A DNA stretch of 64,000 nt from Dyadobacter sp. CY261 (GTDB taxonomy: Bacteria > Bacteroidota > Bacteroidia > Cytophagales > Spirosomataceae). The stretch spans positions 62,001-126,000 of the forward strand of contig NZ_JAKCPW010000011.1 of assembly GCF_021440085.1 (NCBI RefSeq). The letters are read 5' to 3'. Each line of letters opens with the position of its first letter. The first letter of the stretch is position 1. The notes beneath the pieces are model-generated. The model had not been told where the DNA came from. It was given only the letters and a program-made list of their open reading frames with translations, and did not search any database. Shown here piece after piece: positions 60,523 to 64,000 of the stretch. The position numbers were made by a program, and so were the translations under genes.

Positions 60523-61023
60523 TCAGGAATTGGTTAACTGCATGATTTTTGAGAACAAACTACCACTATTGCCCGAAGGATGCGGCGAAACGGTCGTTTT
60601 GAGCGGTTGGAGCAATTTCCGCTCTTCCCGCAGCACAGCATAGCCCTGCGCTACCAGCAAGCGGTGAAGCGGTGCATCGAAAGGCACCAGCAATGCATCG
60701 TCTTCAAAAAAAAGCGGCAGGTGCTTGTTGCCAATTTCGTAGCAAAGTGAAGCGGTTTCAAACAGGCTACCCGGCCTTACCACAATGCAATCACAAGGGA
60801 GAATCCGGGCAACGACGAGCCGCTCCGCATCTGCAAACAACACATCGCCTTCCGTAATTTCCGGGGATTCGGCCAGGAATTTCATGGCTACGGCCACTCC
60901 CCCACTCGTTTTCTTGTGCATGATCCGCTTTCTGGTCTCAAACCATTCCAGGTCCAGCCAGTCCGTTCCTACCGGCAAGTCCCTGTAATCCTCGATACGC
61001 CCGGCTTTTTCCCTGATAATCAT
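60523..61023 (-). CDS. ureE: Urease accessory nickel chaperone UreE
   Basis: Dimeric nickel chaperone, 166 residues. N-terminal beta domain (VGTDWLDLEWFETRKRIMHK, then DVLFADAERLVVARILPCD) and the C-terminal metal-binding domain with the conserved YEIGNKHLPLFFEDDALLVP, whose His holds the interface nickel. The His-rich tail found in many UreE proteins is missing; the tail here is KTTVSPHPSGNSGSLFSKIM with a single His. It follows ureC by 36 bases. Confidence 0.92.
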   Translation of the reverse strand: MIIREKAGRIEDYRDLPVGTDWLDLEWFETRKRIMHKKTSGGVAVAMKFLAESPEITEGDVLFADAERLVVARILPCDCIVVRPGSLFETASLCYEIGNKHLPLFFEDDALLVPFDAPLHRLLVAQGYAVLREERKLLQPLKTTVSPHPSGNSGSLFSKIMQLTNS

Positions 61024-61059
61024 TTTGCAAATGCGTTGATATTCAATCGGATATTTTTA

Positions 61060-62796
61060 TCAAAAAAGAAAATAGCGCTGGGCTAATGGCACTACTGAAA
61101 CCGGCTCGCAGGTAATATGCACACCGTCCACCTTCACTTCATAGTTCTCCGGGTTCACGTCGATCTGCGGGGTCGCATCGTTATGGATCAGGTCTTTTTT
61201 GGAGATGCTGCGACAATTCCGGACAGGCCGAAGCAGTTTTTCGAGCCCATATTGCTGCACAATGCCTTCATCCAGCGAGCATTGGGAAACAAAACTGATA
61301 CAAGTACCCGTCAGCGCTTTACCATAAGCCCCGAACATATGCCGGTATATGACAGGCTGCGGCGTGGGAATGGATGCATTTGGGTCGCCCATTCTGCTGC
61401 CGATGATCATACCGCCCTTGATGATCATTTCCGGTTTCGCTCCGAAAAGCGCAGGTTTCCATAACACCAGATCGGCCAGTTTGCCCGGCTCGATGGAACC
61501 TACATATTCGGATATGCCGTGGGTGATGGCCGGGTTGATCGTGTATTTGGCCACATAGCGTTTGGCCCGGAAGTTGTCGTTTCCAGCCTGGCTATCCTCG
61601 GGCAGAAAACCACGTTGCTTTTTCATCTTGTCGGCCGTCTGCCACGTCCGCGTGATCACCTCTGCTACCCGGCCCATTGCCTGCGAATCGGAGCTCATCA
61701 TACTGAAAACGCCCATGTCGTGCAGGATATCCTCGGCAGCGATCGTCTCGGGACGGATGCGCGAGTCGGCGAATGCAACATCCTCGGGTACCGATTTGTC
61801 CAGATGGTGGCAAACCATCAGCATATCCAGGTGCTCGTCGATGGTGTTGACGGTAAAAGGCCGTGTCGGGTTGGTGGACGACGGAAGGATATTGGGATAC
61901 ATGGCCGCTTTGATAATATCGGGCGCATGCCCGCCCCCGGCCCCTTCTGTGTGATAGGTATGGATCACGCGCCCGCCAATAGCTTCCATGGTACTTTCCA
62001 GAAAACCGGCTTCGTTCAATGTATCGGTGTGTATGGCCACCTGAATATCCAGGCGATCGGCCACCCGGAGCGATGCGTGGATCACCGCCGGGGTAGCACC
62101 CCAGTCTTCATGGATCTTTAAACCAATCGCCCCTGCCCTTACCTGCTCTTCAAGCGGCGCTTCGGCGGTGCAATTTCCTTTGCCGGTAAATCCGAGGTTC
62201 ATTGGGAAGGCTTCCGCAGCTTCCAGCATTTTACGGATATTCCATGCACCAGGCGTAACGGTAGTTGCATTGGTGCCGTCGGCCGGCCCGGTGCCACCCC
62301 CGATCATGGTGGTAATTCCGCTGAACAATGCGTGGTCTATCTGCTGGGGACAAATAAAGTGAATGTGCGTATCGATACCCCCCGCCGTGGCGATCAGCCC
62401 TGCGCCGCCGTGTACTTCGGTAGCCGCGCCGATGATCATGCCGGGCGTAATGCCATCGGTGGTGTCGGGATTGCCCGCCTTGCCGACGGCCACAATGTGC
62501 CCGTCGCGGATACCGATATCGGCCTTTACAATGCCCCAGTGGTCGATGATCATCACGCTGGTAATGACCATATCCAGCACGCCATCGTCGCGCACCGCCG
62601 TGCCCGACTGCGCCATACCGTCGCGGATCGTTTTGCCTCCGCCAAATTTCGATTCCTCCCCATAGCCTTCCGGCCCGCCCACAGAAAGGTCACGCTCGAT
62701 CTCGATGATCAGGTCGGTATCGCCCAGGCGCACCCGGTCGCCCGTGGTAGGGCCGTACATATTGGCATATTTGATCCGGTTAATGACAAGGCTCAT
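61060..62796 (-). CDS. ureC: Urease subunit alpha
   Basis: Catalytic subunit hydrolysing urea to ammonia and carbamate in the cytoplasm, 578 residues (usual about 567-572). Active-site residues are all visible: nickel ligands His144 and His146 (DTHIHF), carbamylated Lys227 (GLKIHED), His256, His282, catalytic His330 in CHHLDKSVPE and Asp370 in SSDSQAMGR. The C-terminus ends in the family-typical VVPLAQRYFLF. The start overlaps the ureB stop by four bases. Confidence 0.97.
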   Translation of the reverse strand: MSLVINRIKYANMYGPTTGDRVRLGDTDLIIEIERDLSVGGPEGYGEESKFGGGKTIRDGMAQSGTAVRDDGVLDMVITSVMIIDHWGIVKADIGIRDGHIVAVGKAGNPDTTDGITPGMIIGAATEVHGGAGLIATAGGIDTHIHFICPQQIDHALFSGITTMIGGGTGPADGTNATTVTPGAWNIRKMLEAAEAFPMNLGFTGKGNCTAEAPLEEQVRAGAIGLKIHEDWGATPAVIHASLRVADRLDIQVAIHTDTLNEAGFLESTMEAIGGRVIHTYHTEGAGGGHAPDIIKAAMYPNILPSSTNPTRPFTVNTIDEHLDMLMVCHHLDKSVPEDVAFADSRIRPETIAAEDILHDMGVFSMMSSDSQAMGRVAEVITRTWQTADKMKKQRGFLPEDSQAGNDNFRAKRYVAKYTINPAITHGISEYVGSIEPGKLADLVLWKPALFGAKPEMIIKGGMIIGSRMGDPNASIPTPQPVIYRHMFGAYGKALTGTCISFVSQCSLDEGIVQQYGLEKLLRPVRNCRSISKKDLIHNDATPQIDVNPENYEVKVDGVHITCEPVSVVPLAQRYFLF

Positions 62797-63161
62797 GGCA
62801 GTTCGTTTTTGAAATCCCTTTTTAATGCTTCGGTCAGCGCCGCATCCCTGCCCTCTTCCAGCGGGCCGTCGACCAGGTTATTAAACCCAAAAACACGGCC
62901 GCTCCCCGCTAACGCTACCAGCCATACGTCTTTCTCCTCCCCCGGCTCGAAACGGACTGCTGTGCCTGCTGGAATGTTCAGGCGCATTCCGTATGCCTTC
63001 ACGCGCTCGAATGCCAGCTGTTTGTTGACCTCAAAAAAATGAAAGTGCGATCCTACCTGAACCGGCCTGTCTCCCGTATTGACGACTGTGAGCTGTTCGG
63101 TGCGGCGGCCGGTATTGGCTACAATGTCGCCTTCCGCCAGAAAGTATTCACCTGGTACCAT
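62793..63161 (-). CDS. ureB: Urease subunit beta
   Basis: Structural subunit of 122 residues; cupin-like beta barrel. Family motifs: MVPGEYFLAEGDI, VVNTGDRPVQVGSHFHFFEV, LAFERVKAYGMRLNIPAGTA, and VRFEPGEEKDVWLVALAGSG. Normal length. Starts 11 bases after the ureA stop and overlaps ureC by four bases. A separate UreB, not fused to UreA, is the usual bacterial three-subunit form. Confidence 0.96.
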   Translation of the reverse strand: MVPGEYFLAEGDIVANTGRRTEQLTVVNTGDRPVQVGSHFHFFEVNKQLAFERVKAYGMRLNIPAGTAVRFEPGEEKDVWLVALAGSGRVFGFNNLVDGPLEEGRDAALTEALKRDFKNELP

Positions 63162-63172
63162 GTTGTGGCTTT

Positions 63173-63475
63173 TTAACGTATCGGATTGTGGACTGTCACC
63201 AGCTTGGTGCCGTCCGGAAATGTGGCTTCGATCTGGATATCGTGGATCATTTCAGGAATGCCTTCCATAACATCCTCCCGGGCGAGAATTGTAGCGCCAA
63301 ACTGCATCAGCTGCGCTACCGACTGTCCATCGCGTGCGGCTTCCTGCAACCGGCTGCTGATCAGCGCTATCGACTCGGGGTAGTTCAGTTTCAGCCCACG
63401 GGCTCTTCTCTTTTCAGCCAGCTCGCCGGCCAGAAACAGCATGAGTTTTTCCTGTTCTCTGGGAGATAAATGCAT
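63173..63475 (-). CDS. ureA: Urease subunit gamma
   Basis: Structural subunit of 100 residues, the standard length. MHLSPREQEKLMLFLAGELA and KLNYPESIALISSRLQEAAR are family signatures, with REDVMEGIPEMIHDIQIEAT and a closing TVHNPIR. First gene of the urease operon; a promoter lies 35 bases upstream. Confidence 0.96.
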   Translation of the reverse strand: MHLSPREQEKLMLFLAGELAEKRRARGLKLNYPESIALISSRLQEAARDGQSVAQLMQFGATILAREDVMEGIPEMIHDIQIEATFPDGTKLVTVHNPIR

Positions 63476-63500
63476 AGCGCTCAGAATTACCTAGGTAGTA

Positions 63501-63512
63501 TTACGTACGTAA
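63501..63512. promoter_or_regulatory. TTACGTACGTAA palindrome at the urease transcription start
   Basis: Perfect 12-bp palindrome overlapping the inner edge of the -7 element of the urease promoter, about where transcription should begin, thus well placed to act as an operator. Its 10-bp core also occurs upstream of the bestrophin gene. Confidence 0.5.
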
Positions 63513-63540
63513 ATATAAGTACCTATTCCAAGCGCTGCAA
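63510..63540 (-). promoter_or_regulatory. Promoter of the urease operon
   Basis: Minus strand TTG (63540-63538), 20 bases, TATATTTA (63517-63510): one mismatch from TTG-N19-TAnnTTTG. The ureA ATG is 34 bases downstream. Confidence 0.62.
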
Positions 63541-63556
63541 GTTTTTACCGTATTTT

Positions 63557-64000
63557 TTAAACCAATAATGAAGCCGCCCGTGCATTTTCCATCGCTTCCT
63601 CGATCGTGCTGACCTGGAACTTGCGAAGAATATTCAATCGGTGCGCTTCAATGGTGCGGATGCTGATACCGAGCGTTTCGGCGATATCCTTGTTGCTCAC
63701 GCCTTGATGGATCATGCGGATAATCTGCTGCTCTCGTTTCGAGAGCGCGATTTCGGGTGCACCTGCAGCAGCCGGAGCCTCACCCGTAGCATTACGCCGC
63801 TCGTGGTATTTCCGAACCACCGTATCGGTCACGTCGCCTATAAAGTAGAAATGCCCGCCATGCACCGAGCGGATCGCGTGCAGAAAAATCTTATTGCTGG
63901 TATCTTTCAAAATGTAGCCGCTCGCGCCCATATCGAGCGCCGTGCTCACATAATCAGGATTATCGAAAAGACTAAAAAAGAGCAGTTTCGCATTGGAATT
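63557..64000 (-). CDS. NarL/FixJ-type response regulator, N-terminus outside window
   Basis: DNA-binding response regulator; 147 codons are visible, the frame being open to base 64000, so the start and the phosphorylated Asp lie beyond the window. The last part of the receiver is present (KLLFFSLFDNPDYVSTALDM then GASGYILKDTSNKIFLHAIR with the conserved Lys), and the LuxR-type DNA-binding domain at the C-terminus (LSKREQQIIRMIHQGVSNKD, then TLGISIRTIEAHRLNILRKF). It is on the same strand as urease and lies 80 bases before ureA; a regulatory link is possible but unproven. No terminator is seen between them. Confidence 0.9.
   Translation of the reverse strand, partial: NSNAKLLFFSLFDNPDYVSTALDMGASGYILKDTSNKIFLHAIRSVHGGHFYFIGDVTDTVVRKYHERRNATGEAPAAAGAPEIALSKREQQIIRMIHQGVSNKDIAETLGISIRTIEAHRLNILRKFQVSTIEEAMENARAASLLV

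Overview
The window looks like chromosome of a gliding, polysaccharide-degrading member of the Bacteroidota, most like the Cytophagales (Dyadobacter/Spirosoma group). This is inferred from gene families, not from a marker gene. The evidence is two SusC/SusD pairs, ECF sigma/FecR regulation, type IX secretion (T9SS) sorting domains of types A and B, promoters of the TTG-N19-TAnnTTTG kind used by this phylum, and near absence of Shine-Dalgarno sequences. No rRNA, tRNA, CRISPR array, integrase or transposase was seen.

Layout. 1-1.1 kb: the end of an ECF sigma gene running into a nested tandem repeat. 1.1-1.8 kb: a DUF421 membrane protein. 1.9-8.9 kb: ECF sigma, FecR anti-sigma, STN-containing SusC and SusD. 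9.1-17.1 kb, convergent on the minus strand: an enolase-superfamily enzyme and four secreted sulfatases. With the SusCD block these look like one glycan-utilisation locus for a sulfated substrate, but no glycosidase or lyase is present. 17.4-22.7 kb: a small ACT-like protein, a DUF1684 protein, an AraC regulator, a lipoprotein and a CPA2 antiporter. 22.7-30.5 kb (minus): a GH32 fructan hydrolase, a DUF1501/DUF1553 pair of planctomycete type with haem motifs, and a kelch-like lipoprotein. 30.7-32.4 kb: an AraC regulator and a short-chain dehydrogenase. 32.4-40.2 kb (minus): three lipoproteins and a second SusC/SusD pair. 40.7-43.7 kb: small genes, including a wrecked alpha/beta hydrolase and a pseudo-receiver. 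43.9-55.1 kb (minus): T9SS-type surface proteins, including one chimera of 2130 residues. 55.7-57.6 kb: a bestrophin and a ketopantoate reductase. 57.7-63.5 kb (minus): a complete urease locus ureABCEFGD plus a UreH-type permease. 63.6-64 kb: a NarL-type response regulator cut by the window edge.

The most unusual feature is a family of 7-bp-periodic repeats. Heptads beginning GAC (GACCATG, GACGATA, GACCGCC, GACCGCT and similar) run one way and then face their complement (heptads beginning GTC), forming long imperfect inverted repeats. They sit at every untranslated gene boundary of the enolase/sulfatase cluster (about 8.95-9.16, 10.43-10.53, 12.13-12.20 and 13.66-13.80 kb), upstream of the last sulfatase (17.1 kb), and once more at 29.35-29.53 kb. 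Two arrays lie inside sulfatase genes and encode the linker between signal peptide and catalytic domain. I saw none between 30 and 64 kb. They resemble the heptameric STRR sequences of cyanobacteria in design; I know of no description in this phylum.

How the genes may work together (inference): the ECF/FecR pair senses uptake through the STN-containing SusC and switches on glycan import, while periplasmic or surface sulfatases desulfate the glycan and the enolase-family enzyme processes an acid sugar. The second SusCD pair has no local regulator. The urease operon carries its structural, maturation and putative nickel-uptake genes together and has its own near-consensus promoter with a palindrome at the expected start of transcription.
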